Below, piece by piece: positions 35,526-50,936 of a DNA stretch of 64,000 nucleotides. The position numbers and the translations under genes were made by a program. Within the stretch, counting starts at the first letter, position 1; every line of letters starts with the position of its first letter. The stretch is from Pelodera strongyloides (lineage: Eukaryota > Nematoda > Chromadorea > Rhabditida > Rhabditidae): positions 1 through 64,000 of the forward strand of contig JAANDG010000221.1 in NCBI GenBank assembly GCA_036852015.1, given 5' to 3'. The notes beneath the pieces were generated by a model. That model worked only from the letters and a program-made list of their open reading frames with translations. It had not been told where the DNA came from and did no database searches.

Positions 35526-37116
35526 GGGACCAGGGAATAGAAAACACCTAGCATAGTGTTCTTTGAGAACTTCACTAACTTCCCTACTAAATTTCCTATT
35601 TATATGTTGCCGTGAGGGTCTGTTGGTCATACCCTTTTTCAGTACTGTATAAAGATAATTTCTACCGTAATCACCCGAAGCCGTTTACTTATTCGATACA
35701 ATGTTAGCAACCAATAGGCGAAGTTATTCGTACATTGCTTTGTCTATGACTGTGGTTGTGATTGTTTTCAAATCACGGCTGACAACACACTCACACATAA
35801 GATTTAAGTTATTCTACTAACTTACCATATGACCTTATCGTAACTATATCTCTATCCTTGCGCATTTGAACTTTGATCTCAACGTATCAATCATCAAGGC
35901 GATAACATACCAGCGTGCACGTACGAAATTCACCCCTATTAGACGGCCGTGCTATATTATTTGCTGGTATTGTTGGCAAGTACAGTTCATTTACCGACGT
36001 GTATTCAGTACAATAATTATTATATGGAACAACTCGTAGTGGCTTAGATAAACTATATAGATATATAGATATAAACAATATAGTGGCTTAGACTATATAA
36101 AAACGATTTCACTAAATAAGATATTTTCTAAAATACGCGCTTAGTTTTTACGGTATTTCCTGTCCGAAATAGGCACAAAAATATTCAGCCATGCGATCGA
36201 TAAATTTGTGCTGGCTTGAATTTTTTCGCACGGTATGTTGTTTTCGTGTGTTTGTGAATGCGCCCATCCGTTTTGCACTAAGGACTTTTGTCCAGTTTCT
36301 GGACTAATACTCATCTTTCCAACATGTACAAATTTAAACACGTTTGGTCGCATCATCATAACAAAGGTCAGTTTATTTCGATCCTATGGTCTGAAGAAGA
36401 TGTTTTTTAGAGTGCTATTTCTGTTTGCATTTCTTGTGGTGTTTTTTTCTGACATTTTTTGAACTATGATTTGCGCCGATTATCGGTGCAGTTGCTTATC
36501 GGAAATTTCTCGGACAGACAGTTTGAATTCGGCGATATAGTGTCGTCATATTGATACATAAATGCATTTCTTCTCTGTTTTCACTTTGCAGACATTTCAT
36601 TATTTTCTTCATGCGTAATACGGGTTATTTGGTGTTGTTCGTGAAAAGAACGCTGTGTTCCTCATGACGGAATGTACACTTTGTCTGTCTCAACTTACAC
36701 TCCGGAATTTTTGATTTTAGCATTTATTTCTTTTACGTTCCCCGCACACTGCAGTCCGTGTGTTTGTTCACTTTCTATTTTACCGTCTTAATTGTAAATA
36801 AATGGAAACAGCGATAGCAACGCACTACTTTGTTTGCCGTTTGGATGTGCAGAACTCAGTACTCTAGTATTTTGCATGATTTCTGTTAAGCCACTCCGTT
36901 CACACTGAACAACACAAATACAATATTAGTAATCACAATCAACATGAACCTTATTTTGTGGTGAAGTTAAGGGTTGGGTGAATAATTACGATTCTTCATA
37001 CTGCGATACACAATATATATGCGCCTTTTAATGTTTCTACGCTAGTCTTTACGCTGATATGGCTAACTGTAAAGAATTAGTTCTATGTTGAATATTGCGT
37101 ATCATTATTCTTTCAG

Positions 37117-37217
37117 AGATTTTCCGTGGTTCGTGGGTGGATCTTAGTGAGCCTCCTATACTCCGTGACGACTCATCCTCCTCTGCTTCTGATAGTGCTC
37201 ACGAACATCACGTCAGG
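37117..37217 (+). other. Possible N-terminal extension of the PRPP synthetase
   Basis: The exon that carries the ATG starts after TTCTTTCAG at 37117. Upstream of the ATG it is open in frame and reads IFRGSWVDLSEPPILRDDSS followed by SSASDSAHEHHVR. The acidic, Ser-rich composition looks coding. A longer isoform starting in an upstream exon ending in phase 1 is therefore possible; otherwise this is 5' UTR after trans-splicing. Confidence 0.45.
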
Positions 37218-41239
<4,022 letters not shown>

Positions 41240-41928
41240 GGAGTCTATCACTTATCGATTTTTGTCCCTCTTTCTCTGATTCTCTGAACTCTCTCTCTCT
41301 CTCTTTCCCTTAGTTCTTTAATTCGTTTCGAGTGTTATTTATTATTTCTCACCCAAGTTCAGGTTTGTTAGGTTGTTGTAGTTTTTTTTATGTAGCGAAC
41401 TGTATGGAGAGTGGAAAGTTGATTAGTCGTGTTATCTTTTGTCTCGGTTGGTGTGTAAGAGTTATTATTGTTGTTTTCCATATTTGTTTGTTCGTTGAAA
41501 TGATTAATGCGGGATAGAAGGATTTTTAAATGAGTCCGTTTTGAGTTACGTTGACTAGACTATATTAGTTCTCTTAAATATTACACTTGGTATTATGCGA
41601 CTCTGACTGTGGTTTACTAGACTCGTTGATGCGATATTTATTTATCACTAACTTTTCATTGACTTTTGAATTCTTAACTTTATCTTGCAAGTAGAATTTG
41701 AGTTGTAGAATGATCTTGAATTTACTAAATATTTTTTGAAAGATAAAGAGATTACGCAAGCTGATTTTTTCTTAATTGTTGTGGTTTGTAGTTGTCACTT
41801 TGGATGCCAGAGAATATCTACAGAATTGTTTTGCTTTCGAAGTTGAAGGGTTACTTTAGTAGTACTGTGTTATTCGACGCGTGGGACTTGTATAAACACT
41901 AATTAGGGACGGTTTCTTATATTCAGAT

Positions 41929-43848
41929 ATGCGATTACTTTTGGCACTGCTGTTTGCGGTGTTGGTTGGTCATATAGAGTGTCAGACTTGGTTCGCAGGC
42001 GATAATTCGACGGTCACTGGATGTAGGTAAGTATTTTAAAGTTTGTTTTATAACTCCCGTTATGTTTTATGGGTCCATGGTGTAGTCATTGCGGACCCCC
42101 CCCCCCCCTATTCCTGCACTGAAAGCAGTTGATGTAGTACCCCTATGTACTTTAAGAGCTGTTGTACTTTATTTACCTGCAGTAAGTTGTAGATTGTAGC
42201 CTTCAACGTAATGCTGGAGTTATTGATATCGTGGCTGGGTTGTTTATTTCTGATGAATTCAGCACAAAATGCTCTGTGAGGGACGCAGATTTGGCCTGCT
42301 GGAATAAGACCCTGCAGTTCTTTGAGAAGGTATGTGTGTTTTTTAGTTCTTTTCCTTATTTCTGTATATCTTAATTTATATTCCATAACACCAATGTGTT
42401 CATCAAATAATACGAGGAAGAGAAATTAGTGTATCATGAACTAGTACTGTAGTTGATTAACCTGGTTAAAAATGGAAAGTGTAAGTTTTTTCGCTGGTTG
42501 TCTTTGTCTACGAATGGTAAGTTAGCCCTAGAATAGGATCTTCAGATATCCGTTACCTTTATGCGATACCGTGTGTTGTGTGTCAATATTTCACTTTTTC
42601 TTAAAGCGAAATACCGGTCGGTTTTTGAAACGCACCGTCGACAGCTTAATTTACGTATTTATGCAAATTTCGTCGAATTTATTTCGATGTTTTATTCTAA
42701 TTATGTTCATTTGCATAATTAGGTACTGATCGGTCAACTTCGTCACTACATTGCTGTACAGGTGGACGTCGATCAGTGGCATAGAAGACATGGAAAACCG
42801 GATGGACAGGACTTTGATAAGGTGAGGCTTAATGTATTTGTCTTTAAGTCTTTCGTAGTGAAAGAATCCATAAATAACGTTTCCCGACGGCCGATATACC
42901 CATCATTTTACTTATGACTCTCGTGATGTTTTTGTTCAGCGAACTACTTTCCTTGAAGTTGGGTCCCGTTCCTGCTAGTAAATTGGTGGACTTTGAAAAA
43001 TAGGTGTTTATCCAAATGTTTCATGAATCACATATGATTTTGTTTCCCGGAAGTGTGATCGTTTCACTTGACGGTTCACGGTGCGAATTGGCATAGGCAA
43101 TCTCGACTTTGTTTGATCTGGTTTGTTGTGCACCTTATTCGAAATTTAAACTACCTGTTGTGAGCTGTATCAGAGATTTGAATACCCTCCGTTCTAGGTG
43201 GAAACTGCCGCTATTGCTCACATGCAGAGTTTGCTCTTGGAGAGGGATGATGTGCTCACCAAGGACGTTGTTGGAAACGTTACCTCAATGCTGATCGGAA
43301 GTGTGAAAAAGGTAAAGTCACTGAAATCTGTTGACTGATTATGTATAACTAATGTTTAAGGTCGTTTCTTGTTATGGAAGTTCTTAAGTTTTGCCTTTAT
43401 TTGCTGATTCTAAAGCTTAAGAAACACGTTTGCGCGGAGTCCACTGCTGCTGAAAATGGGCCTTACAATAGAGTTACAGTGGACCTACATTGCATTTATT
43501 GAGGAAGGACAGTCAACAAGACAGGGGTTGAGTGCTTTAGTCCGAGGAGTATTCAGGGGCCCCAGGCCTCTTCTGAATCTCTTCTTATGCCGGGGGACCC
43601 ACACCACTCTGCGACACTGGAGAACACCACCACTTACGGCCACGTGGAGTCGTGTATTGATGTTTATTGTTTCGCTTTAGTTCTCTGATCACACCATGTC
43701 GTTTGTGCCACATTTCCTGTGTCCGTTGCCATGCGAATACAAACACGATACCTACAGAAACCTGTTCATTGGATCGGTGAGTTTGACATTTTTGTAGGAA
43801 TTTCAATTTACGATAGTCTTCGTTTCCTACGTGATCTTCCTACTCTCG

Positions 43849-43943
<95 letters not shown>

Positions 43944-44077
43944 AACAATGAAAGGTTGGAAGTTAATCTGTAATTTAGATCATTCTCAACGTTGTCTTGG
44001 CCGTGACCGTGATCCCTTTCATGCGGAAAATGATGCTAAGAAACGAGCCTCATGATGCACTTTTAGGGAGAGGTTAA
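41929..44077 (+). CDS. Type I membrane glycoprotein, 177 aa, unrecognised
   Basis: Six exons join in phase: 41929-42026, 42263-42329, 42762-42821, 43198-43311, 43681-43776 and 43979-44077 (TAA). The ATG follows TATATTCAG by two bases, pointing to a trans-spliced start. Residues 1-19 (MRLLLALLFAVLVGHIECQ) form a signal peptide. The ectodomain has six cysteines in three close pairs (GC-STKC, near AC, CPLPC) and three N-glycosylation sites (NST, NKT, NVT). One hydrophobic segment in exon 6 (IILNVVLAVTVIPFM) is followed by a short basic tail (RKMMLRN) of about 15 residues. I do not recognise the family. It starts 690 bp after the PRPP synthetase stop on the same strand, which is long for an operon but not excluded. 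Intron 2 contains a truncated family C element and intron 5 a 90-bp CT array. Confidence 0.8.
42601..42723. mobile_element. Truncated family C element
   Basis: Left arm TTAAAGCGAAATACCGGTCG and the inner arms are present; the right terminus is missing. Lies in intron 2 of the type I membrane glycoprotein gene. Confidence 0.8.
43852..43941. repeat. (CT)n microsatellite
   Basis: About 90 bp of pure CT in intron 5 of the type I membrane glycoprotein gene, ending 37 nt before the exon 6 acceptor. Confidence 0.97.
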
Positions 44078-45276
44078 GTTAGGGAGAGCTGGTTAGCTTT
44101 TTTTGCATTTTGTGAGTTAAATTGTGTTTGTATTTACTGTATATCTTTGTGTAGATAGATGGTTCTCGGTTCTGAATTCATTCCTTTCATTAACTTTTTG
44201 CTAGTCTTTGTGAACCTATTGTTGCTTGTACGCAGGGCATAAACCTCGCCGGTGAGTCCTGAGGTGGTTGGCGAAATTTTCTCTGTTTGTGATACGTTTC
44301 TAGTAAATTCCCCGTACCACCTCCGGGCTTCCCATACCTTCTATGCTAATTCCTGAGGTGGTTCAGCTATGAGCCCTTTAAATTTACGCAATATTCTAAT
44401 TCCGGCGGTGGTTCGCCGGTGAGCTCGTCAGCGGGCTTAGGCTATGGTTTGTAGCCAACATTGTTTTGGTTTATTATGAATTGAGGCCTTTCAGTTTATG
44501 CTCATAGTTTTTCACTTTACCTAACGTTGTTCAAACTCATTGCCTTAATTTACGAGAAGATCTGCTGTTAACTTTGCCATTCCTTGCTTTATGCCTTCCC
44601 TCCTTTATTGTTATCTTATTGAATATTTTAAATTTTAAAATTTGTTTTACGCTTCAAGAGCGTGCACCTTTATTCAAGGGAGTTCAAAGTACAATTTCAA
44701 GGTTTTGCTTATGACATGTTCCGCAGAGGTCCTGAGCAGTAGGCGACGAGTTCCAGATGACAAATTGCTCGACGTCTTCGGGCTAGGGCCAGGAGGGATC
44801 GCCCATGATTCCCTCGCCTGGTGGTGATTTCAAAGGTGTCACGGGCCGGAATCGAACTCGGGTCGATTGCGTTAGAGACGAACGCGCTGCCACTGGACCA
44901 CCAGGCCCCAAGGATATTTATATGTTCTAACAATGTTTTGGTCACAATTCTGAATGTGCTAAACAGTATTTAACCCACTGATTTGGCTTAGGCTTTACTG
45001 TGAATATGTTACTTAATGTGTATTATTGAGTGCTGTGCATTGTATCTTTTTGTCACCTAATAACCTTACATGTTCGGGGAAATAAGAAGTTTTTTGTAAG
45101 ATGACATGTTCTGGCTTTGAAGAAGTTCGGTTTTCTCCAGAGGTTTATTATCTTTAGTTATGGTTTTGTTTGCCGAAATGTTTGGTGATTCTAAGACTTA
45201 TACATTTTTACTTTTGTTTCATGTTCCTTATGACCGTTTTGTAAAAAAATTTTGCATTTTGTAGAGAACTAAGAAT
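44078..45276. other. Intergenic region with a SINE-like repeat
   Basis: No coding signal. At 44235-44435 the phrase CCTGAGGTGGTT and related CGGTGAG words recur, suggesting a degraded repeat. The SINE candidate at 44669-44909 is listed separately. Confidence 0.6.
44669..44909 (-). mobile_element. tRNA-derived SINE candidate
   Basis: Read on the minus strand, it opens with a tRNA-like head (44909 to about 44838): GGGGCCTGGTGGTCCAGTGG holds a near-consensus Pol III box A, and GAGTTCGATTCC a box B about 35 nt later. A non-tRNA body follows (CGAGCAATTTGTCATCTGGA, GCGGAACATGTCATAAGCAA) and ends near TTGAA. The same body occurs at 56659-56775 without the tRNA head. Head plus repeated body is the layout of a SINE. 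Confidence 0.7.
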
Positions 45277-48200
45277 ATGGATCCCGAGAGCCGGAGTCTG
45301 TTGATGTTGGCGGATATATCGCGGCTCGATGATCGTATACAGGCTCAGCCGGAGAGGGTAAGTTCTGATTCTTTCTCAGTTTCTATTTTGAAAGTGAGGT
45401 GTTTCAGGGGCTCATTATTATGGGTGCTTTCTAATTCATTTGCTGAGTCGTGGTGGTGCCGCACATGCTTTTGCAACATAATGTGAACGTGATCTTGTGA
45501 ATACTGAATACCCATTCAATATATGTAACTTCTTAGTCATAGGTCTACGACTGTTTCCGAAACTGGAGTTAAATACTCTGGAGTTAAAGGGAATGTCAAG
45601 CCGGCTTTTCATGTTGGGCTCAAAAAAAGCTTATGTTTTGAAGGTGAGGAAAATGAAATAAAAATAAACAAAAACTTTCATGTAAGAAGAAAAACAATTT
45701 CAAACCCCTCCAAAAAACTCCTTCAGTATGGGATTCGAGTCGTGCGGACAGAGCTAAGCCAAATCTCTGTCCACGGGACGTTTGAATTTACGAGGCTGTT
45801 AGACAGCGAAGAAAAAGAGGAGGGCGTAAGAGAAATTTTTGAAGTCAGCAAAGAAAAAGAGGAGGGCGCGAGAGAAATTGTTTAAACTACGGTATTTTGT
45901 GACAGCGTGTTATAGAATATATGTGAATCAGGCTTGACATGCGCTTTAAATACTGGAGTTAAATATTAGGGTTCTCAGTGTCTCATGTCTCACTCTCACC
46001 CCGACCAGGGTGCAGGGAACGAGCTAATTGAAAAGAAAAACCCCTTTGCTTTGCACTTTGACCTTACCTTTTACCCTTTTGCAGGACCGAAGATCTCCCT
46101 TCGACGGTGGCGATCATGCGTACGTGGCACTGACCGATTTTGATCTACTCGTCAACTCGACGCATAATTATTATGATAGGTGGGTTAGAATATCTAACAT
46201 TCATATATTGTAACTATGTACCATATAAATTGATTTCGTTAGCGCTTAGGGCTGATGTTTGAGAACTGAGTTTGTAGGACCGTTTCTCTAATGGCAATGT
46301 TACCCTTTGCAGGATATTCCAGTCAGAATTGAATACGGATGCGGAACATTCATATGCGTTTAGTTTGCCGTCTGGAAGTCAGGTTTGTCAACTTTGTATC
46401 GTGTTTCCGTCTTCGTTACTAGTTCCTACAAGGGCTTGGGAGTTTGTAGCGAGTCCTATATCCCTAGATCGTACTCATTTACTCATTATGGAGAACTTTC
46501 TTCTAAGTAACGTCGCATATCAATACGAATAACGTTGTTCGTTGATTGATTCAGTGGCGTTTCTTAAGTTGGCATAGGCTTTTGTTTATGCTTGGTGTAC
46601 AATGTTATACTTCTGGCCTATTTAGAGGATTAGAGGTCCGATTTACGAAAATGAGTACACGGATGGCATACCCGACACCGATAATATTAATATGGTGAGT
46701 TGGTTGGTTTGATGAATTGATATCTATTTGATAATTTTGTTATGCTCTGTATATGGTGCAAGGTCGTGGAGCTTATCTCAGTTAAACAGACTGTGTGTTT
46801 AGCAGAAGTTGGCTGTGCATTGCAGTTGCGCCTATAGTTAGTTTTTTATTGTTCATGCGAAACATTTTGTTGTCGTTGGTGATTGCGTCTGTAATGAAAG
46901 CAAACACCTCGACCGTTGAGCCTGAGCCTATTTTTCTGAATTCTGCAGACGTGGTTGATGGGTATACGTGATCAGTGAGGCGTGCGAATTAAAGTGACAT
47001 GTGCTGGTTATTGATCGATTGATTGAGATTGTGCTTTACAGTTCCCCGATTCTACAAATCCAATAGAGGAATTTACGTGTGAATGGAACGGTTGCGGATG
47101 CGTTCTTGGATCATCAGAGGATTTGGAAGCACATTTGAGTACACACTTGGCGGTTGGTGAAGAAAAAAATATTTGAATTTTCCCATTTTACATTATTAAT
47201 GCAGATTAGTGCTGTTCGTTGACTTTTGAGTGTGGTGTGTAGTGTATGAGGACCTGATGATGGATACAGTAGCTAGTTGTAATCTTATCGAATTTAACAC
47301 CTCTAGGCCTACCGTAAGTTCTTAAGTAAGAGCGGAATATACAGGAGAACAAGTATATGTTGAATTCTTCGACCCTTGTTAATCTCCTAGATAAAACGGC
47401 TTACATTTAACCATAGAAGCTAATTAGCTAATTATTTTCCTTGACTTGTGCACACGTTTCCATGCCTCGTTATGCATGTCGCGTGAACAAATGTTGCTGG
47501 TTTCAGGGCAGTGTCCGTCATTGTAAATGGAAAGGATGTGCACAAGAAGGTCACCAATTTGCAGCAAGGTATTCAATATTCTACCGTTTAATTTTAATTT
47601 TCAGCAGTTTTCTTATGTATAACATTTCCGCGATAACGCGCTATTAACATGTTAACTTCACTTATGTCCAGAGATACGTTTTTGTGGATTGTGCCCAGCC
47701 CCAGCAACGTTTCTTGTCGGTTTTTGGCTGAGCTGAGTGTTCTTTCCTCTGTTTCAGAATTTCAGATAGATTCTGCCTTTTTAGATACATTCTGCGGGAA
47801 CATCTACGCAGTCACTTTGGCTTCCTTCCGTTTAAGTGCGAGAATTGTGAGAAGAGTTTCAGAAGACGAGATGGTCTAGACAAGCATCGGAGCACCGTTC
47901 ACAGAGACAGAGAGGAGGTGAAGAAGGTAATTGGGTTTGTCTATGACGTATTATACTTGTGCCGTGTCTCTTGTCCCTTACGGATACGGACTAACTTTGT
48001 GGAATCTTGCAAATGCTGACTCTATTGCCGATTGTGACAACGTATGTTATGAGAACGTATGGTACTGTAGCAATCATTTTGCGTTATGGGGTTTCCAATT
48101 ATGGTGAAAATTTACAGTATCTTGGAACTGCACGATAATATTTTTTTCATATTATATATGCATGTTTCGTGCAGAAATACGGTAGTATTGACAGAATCAC

Positions 48201-48832
48201 ACCGAATTTTTGGGATACTTGGAAACACTATTAGGGACCGTATTATGATCTTTTCGAATTCGATTCCTGTTATGTCTTTTATGAATAATGTAGCAATGTT
48301 CAGTTTCTCTTCATAGTGTTTCATTTTTACTCGTGCTCTTGTTCCAGGCTTTGTCGACGTTTCCCTGTCAAGAATGTGGGAAGCCCTTCAAGACTAGTGC
48401 GGAAAGATGTCGTCACGTACGGAGAGCACATCAAAGTTGGTTATTTAGTTGACGGTAATTAGAGCCTTTAGATTAGAATAATTAGCAGACTGAATTGTAA
48501 TTGTCGAGTATGGCGAATAAGTAAATAATTACCTGTACCTAGTTCCGTTTTCGATTTACCACCACTCATAAGCGTGTGGAGTTTTTGGTTTCTTGGATGC
48601 GACAATCATACAATACTTTGGAATACCTAGGCTGTGTACATCATTTGCTCGATTTTGTAGTACAGTAGTACAACGTACAAGCGGGTTTGATATGCTTAAT
48701 TTGGTAAAGTCACGCTTATTATTATCGCATTGTTTGATTTAAGTGGTACGCATCATGTGCGACACGTGTGGTGAATTGTTCGCGAGTAATACAAGCCTCA
48801 GACGACATCACGTGAGGAAGCATTCGGTATGA
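45277..48832 (+). CDS. Five-finger C2H2 zinc finger protein
   Basis: Predicted nuclear DNA-binding protein. Nine exons join in phase: 45277-45357, 46085-46179, 46313-46382, 46626-46694, 47042-47152, 47507-47568, 47785-47926, 48348-48435 and 48744-48832 (TGA), giving 268 aa. The acidic N-terminal part starts MDPESRSLLMLADISRLDDR. Fingers: CEWNGCGCVLGSSEDLEAHL (C-x4-C, H-x3-H, exon 5); CKWKGC...REHLRSH with a longer C-H spacing (exons 6-7); CENCEKSFRRRDGLDKH; CQECGKPFKTSAERCRH; and CDTCGELFASNTSLRRH. The C-x4-C form and the FAARYILREHLRSH stretch recall the first fingers of GLI/ZIC-type proteins, but no orthologue is named. The exon 8 donor (AAA/GTTGGT) is weak; without it the protein would stop after four fingers. 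The ATG lies 13 nt after TTTTGTAG. Confidence 0.85.
45584..45949. mobile_element. TTAA-ended inverted-repeat element
   Basis: About 366 bp in intron 1 of the zinc finger gene. Ends TTAAAGGGAATGTCAAGCC and GGCTTGACATGCGCTTTAA. Inside, a unit with AGCGAAGAAAAAGAGGAGGG is duplicated in tandem (about 45805-45884). Flanks carry ACTGGAGTTAAATA-like sequence on both sides. Confidence 0.75.
48085..48231. mobile_element. Palindromic MITE, family D, copy 3
   Basis: 147 bp in intron 7 of the zinc finger gene. Ends TATGGGGTTTCCAATTATGG and TTGGGATACTTGGAAACACT. Confidence 0.85.
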
Positions 48833-49830
48833 AGTCTGGTCTGCTAATTGATGGATGACGTTCGGTGAAGATTGAACGAGGTACTGTAACTTTATATGTA
48901 TGTTTTCGGTTGTAAGGTGTGTAAGGTATGCTAATTTTGGATGTTTTGGGTGTCTGAACATAACATGTATCGACAATGTATATTACCACAAATGTATATA
49001 TTATCTCGTATTTGAATTTTAACAAAATTGTCACAAATGATTTTGTCAAAAATGATTTTTTATTAAAAATGTTGAGCAAGAAAAGGAGAGATTCAGTACA
49101 TACTCGGGAATATGTCAAACAGTGCAGTGCAGTGTCTGAGATACCTGACTACGATACAAATGAGAGTGGTGAAACATTCACATTTTTTTTTAATTCCGTA
49201 GAATATGTTCTGATCCGTCTTTCCGAATAATCCGAATTATGTAGAATGTTGTGGGATAATCTTTTACGACCGTATTCCCGCACTGCTCAATTGTTTTCCC
49301 ACGCTCTATTGGTGTCAGCTGTTTGGTAGATGGTACTACCGTAGTCGTGTGCACAATCAAAAATGGTCCGTAGTTGTCTGGGAGTGGGAGTGGTACCGTA
49401 AAGTTATATCTTGTAGTACCCTTTATGGGTGTGATACTGGACTTGTAAACCCGGAGGTTGAGTCGTTACCGTGAATTTTGGTCTTGTTACCGTGAAAGTA
49501 AGCGTTCTATAGATTTTCGGGCAAAATTAGGTTAGGGGGTTGGGGTTTAACCTGTTTAACCTAAACGTGAGTGAGTGTAGTTCCATTTAAAGTTTAAAGG
49601 AAGTGTAGTCGGCTAGTGCGGGAAAATGGGGAGACCTTTTCGGCTGTCGAAAGACTCTCTTTTCTGTGTCCTTCTGTTTTTGTATCCTCGCTACTCTATT
49701 CTTCACTTCTTCTTCGCTTGTTCCCGCCTCTTTTCTAGATTCTTAGGCTTTGTTGGGCAGGGAAGGGAGTATACACCCAGGTGGTGCGGGGTATTTGGTG
49801 GATGTGTATGCTGAATGAATGCAAGACTGA

Positions 49831-50124
49831 ATGACTGTTCACCGCGCAGGGTTGATCATAGATGAGAGACTGCGTTATGAGCAGTGCATCAGACGATTGG
49901 GTACACGAGAGAGTGCTTGGATTAAGGAGAGCGTAGAGAGTAGAGTCTCTGTCAACATTATTCTACCCCCACCTCCCGTGACTCGCCGACCCGTTCTCAG
50001 GATCGAACCCCAGCAGAGTATGGGAGAGGTTTTCTTTGTGTCTCTGGTTTTCTGTCTATCTCTAGCTCGCGGGAGAGAAGTTCGTATGCAAATTTTTATC
50101 GTAATAAGACTATGGATGATCTGA
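49831..50124 (+). CDS. Probable exon of an unassigned protein
   Basis: After an acceptor at 49848 (CCGCGCAG) one frame reads LIIDERLRYEQCIRRLGTRE onward through a Pro-rich PPPPVTRRP to IEPQQSMGE at 50028. There it could splice (GTTTTC to a CTCTAG 37 nt later, then LAGEKFVCKFLS and stop) or read on to a stop at 50122. Mixed charged composition and few rare codons argue for real coding sequence. An upstream ORF at 49626 (MGRPFRLSKDSLF) with donors at 49780 or 49790 does not join in phase, so the true 5' exon is unknown; an in-frame ATG exists at 49831. Family unknown. Confidence 0.35.
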   Translation: MTVHRAGLIIDERLRYEQCIRRLGTRESAWIKESVESRVSVNIILPPPPVTRRPVLRIEPQQSMGEVFFVSLVFCLSLARGREVRMQIFIVIRLWMI

Positions 50125-50495
50125 TTTGATAAGGTATTAGTGAACTTTGTGTTCTAGGATGTGCATTTGGTGTATTTTGTAGGAATTTACGAATTTTACC
50201 TTATTAGATGTATCTGGTTTCGTCTAGTAGGTCCGTTAGCGTAGTTACACAAAGGTGACAGAAAATATGTACAGTAAACTAGTGTATATTTTGGTTCTGA
50301 GTTTCTCAGATAAACTTCTAAATTGGTTGGCACATCGACATCGCTTGTTTATTGTTGTAATGTAAGACTGTAATATAATAGGGTATGGCTAATCGGCCTT
50401 TCTTATCGATGTTCACCATCTGACCTATTCCCATCCATAATATCTAATATCCACACTTGGTCGATATATATATGAATGAAGAGGATAGAGATATA

Positions 50496-50591
50496 CTATA
50501 TACTATTTTACCCCGAATGAGTTATTTATGTTATTAAGTACACGTGTAATTGCATATATGTACTGACACGTAAATTTTTGAATACTTTTTG
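50496..50591 (+). repeat. 96-bp direct repeat, left copy
   Basis: Begins CTATATACTATTTTACCCCG and ends AATACTTTTTG. It matches 50841-50936 at all but three positions that I can see. Confidence 0.9.
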
Positions 50592-50840
50592 AGAGATATC
50601 TTATTATATAAAAAAGTAACTGTAGCCTAATCTGCATACCGATGTGCGTGACGGAAATGCAAATTGTCGTGTTCGGGTATAAAAAGAGTGTCGCAGCTCA
50701 ATATCGAAGTATGCATATGCAATTGTTTCCTATTATGTGAATTTCTTATGATATGTTTGAAGCTTTGCATATAAGTATGCCCATGCTAAACCAATCATAT
50801 TTCCATGTAAGTCGCCTCAGGCGGCGTGAGCCGACTGGTA
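50592..50840 (+). other. Segment between the direct repeats
   Basis: 249 bp with an octamer-like ATGCAAAT (50657), a TATA-like GGTATAAAAAG (50676) and several ATGCATATGCAA words. It could be a small transcription unit or the inside of a tiny LTR-type element. No ORF of note. Confidence 0.35.
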
Positions 50841-50936
50841 CTATATACTCTTTTACCCCGAATGAGTTATTTATGTTATTACGTACACGTGTAATTGGAT
50901 ATATGTACTGACACGTAAATTTTTGAATACTTTTTG
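50841..50936 (+). repeat. 96-bp direct repeat, right copy
   Basis: Begins CTATATACTCTTTTACCCCG; same length and order as the left copy, 345 bp away. Confidence 0.9.

Larger units (their letters stand above)
26204..36990. other. 10.8-kb repeat-rich region between the CD36 and PRPP synthetase genes
   Basis: No complete gene could be assembled. It holds GCATGCATGC palindromes, family B, C and D elements, three very GC-rich blocks, a tRNA-like relic, a 426-bp inverted repeat and a few weak exon candidates on both strands (listed separately). AT-rich stretches at 26800-27030, 30220-31110, 34750-35300 and 35530-36980 show nothing I can support. CT-rich sequence at 31260-31740 yields spurious ORFs. 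Confidence 0.55.

Noticed and set aside
35207..35556. Four overlapping ORFs on both strands rich in Arg, Ala and Pro
   Set aside because: Same reason: GC-rich inverted repeat with CGCCGCGCAA words.
44709..44945. 78-codon minus-strand ORF
   Set aside because: It overlaps the tRNA-like head and body of the SINE candidate.
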